DNA of 6,027 nt, taken from Clostridiales bacterium (GTDB lineage: Bacteria; Bacillota; Clostridia; Oscillospirales; JAAYOS01). The notes below the pieces were generated by a model that worked only from the letters and a program-made list of their open reading frames with translations, made no database searches and was not told where the DNA came from. Positions 5,944-6,027 of the stretch are shown in pieces. The position numbers were made by a program, and so were the translations under genes. Numbering within the stretch: position 1 is the stretch's first letter; each line of letters opens with the position of its first letter. Location: contig JAAYMG010000276.1 of the NCBI GenBank assembly GCA_012521525.1, positions 1-6,027 on the forward strand. The letters run 5' to 3'.

Positions 5944-5949
5944 TCGTTT
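5934..5949. promoter_or_regulatory. Operator-like element at the lipoprotein promoter
   Basis: TGACTGTCAATCGTTT repeats the element at 4138-4153 with one change and overlaps the -35 box in the same register. The - strand core AAACGATTGACA places a CG step beside the -35 box, as expected for a LacI-family operator that blocks promoter access. Confidence 0.6.
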
Positions 5950-5995
5950 TCTTGTAATATTTGACCATATTTTATTCATTTTTATTCTTCATTTA

Positions 5996-6025
5996 TTGAC
6001 AATTTCACATATTATAGATTATTAT
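5996..6025 (+). promoter_or_regulatory. Possible divergent promoter at the right edge
   Basis: TTGACA (5996-6001) and TATTAT (6020-6025, 5 of 6) are 18 bases apart on the + strand, pointing out of the window. The region is very AT-rich, so a chance match is quite possible, and no start codon can be seen before the window ends. Confidence 0.3.
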
Positions 6026-6027
6026 AA

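Overview
The window looks like part of a carbohydrate-uptake locus from a Gram-positive member of the Bacillota. Clostridia (Lachnospiraceae or Ruminococcaceae-like) fit best and a Paenibacillus relative is possible. This rests on strong AGGAGGTG-type ribosome binding sites, TTGACA-type sigma-A promoters, a lipoprotein binding protein of the LipO/YtcQ type, moderate GC, and non-AUG starts. The species cannot be named from the sequence alone.

Layout, left to right: (1) about 160 bases holding two inverted repeats and a compact promoter; (2) a LacI-family regulator on the + strand, 164-1165, best started at a TTG; (3) a strong, symmetric hairpin at 1209-1242 that can end transcription from both sides; (4) a sialate O-acetylesterase-type SGNH hydrolase on the - strand, 1274-2785; (5) an intergenic region with the esterase promoter, a LacI-type operator and the terminator of the next gene; (6) a NIF3-like putative metal-binding protein on the - strand, 3116-3928; (7) a 301-base gap with its long leader, promoter and operator-like element, plus the terminator of the following gene; (8) an ABC-transporter solute-binding lipoprotein on the - strand, 4230-5882, with its own promoter; (9) an AT-rich right edge that may hold a divergent promoter. 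No tRNA, rRNA, CRISPR array, insertion sequence or phage gene was seen.

The three - strand genes each appear to have their own promoter and terminator, so they look like separate transcription units rather than an operon. They are tied together by a 12-base element, AAACG(A/T)TTGACA, overlapping all three -35 regions. It has the CG-centred form of LacI-family operators, so the simplest model is a small local regulon. The lipoprotein would capture an oligosaccharide, the esterase would remove acetyl groups in the cytoplasm after uptake, the NIF3-like protein has an unknown role, and the LacI-family protein (or a paralogue) would repress them until an inducer is present. The transporter permeases and any glycoside hydrolase are not in the window. 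I see no clearly new biological system. The most interesting points are the shared operator, the unusual metal-site residues of the NIF3-like protein together with its apparent co-regulation with sugar genes, and the long, possibly structured leader of the NIF3-like gene.
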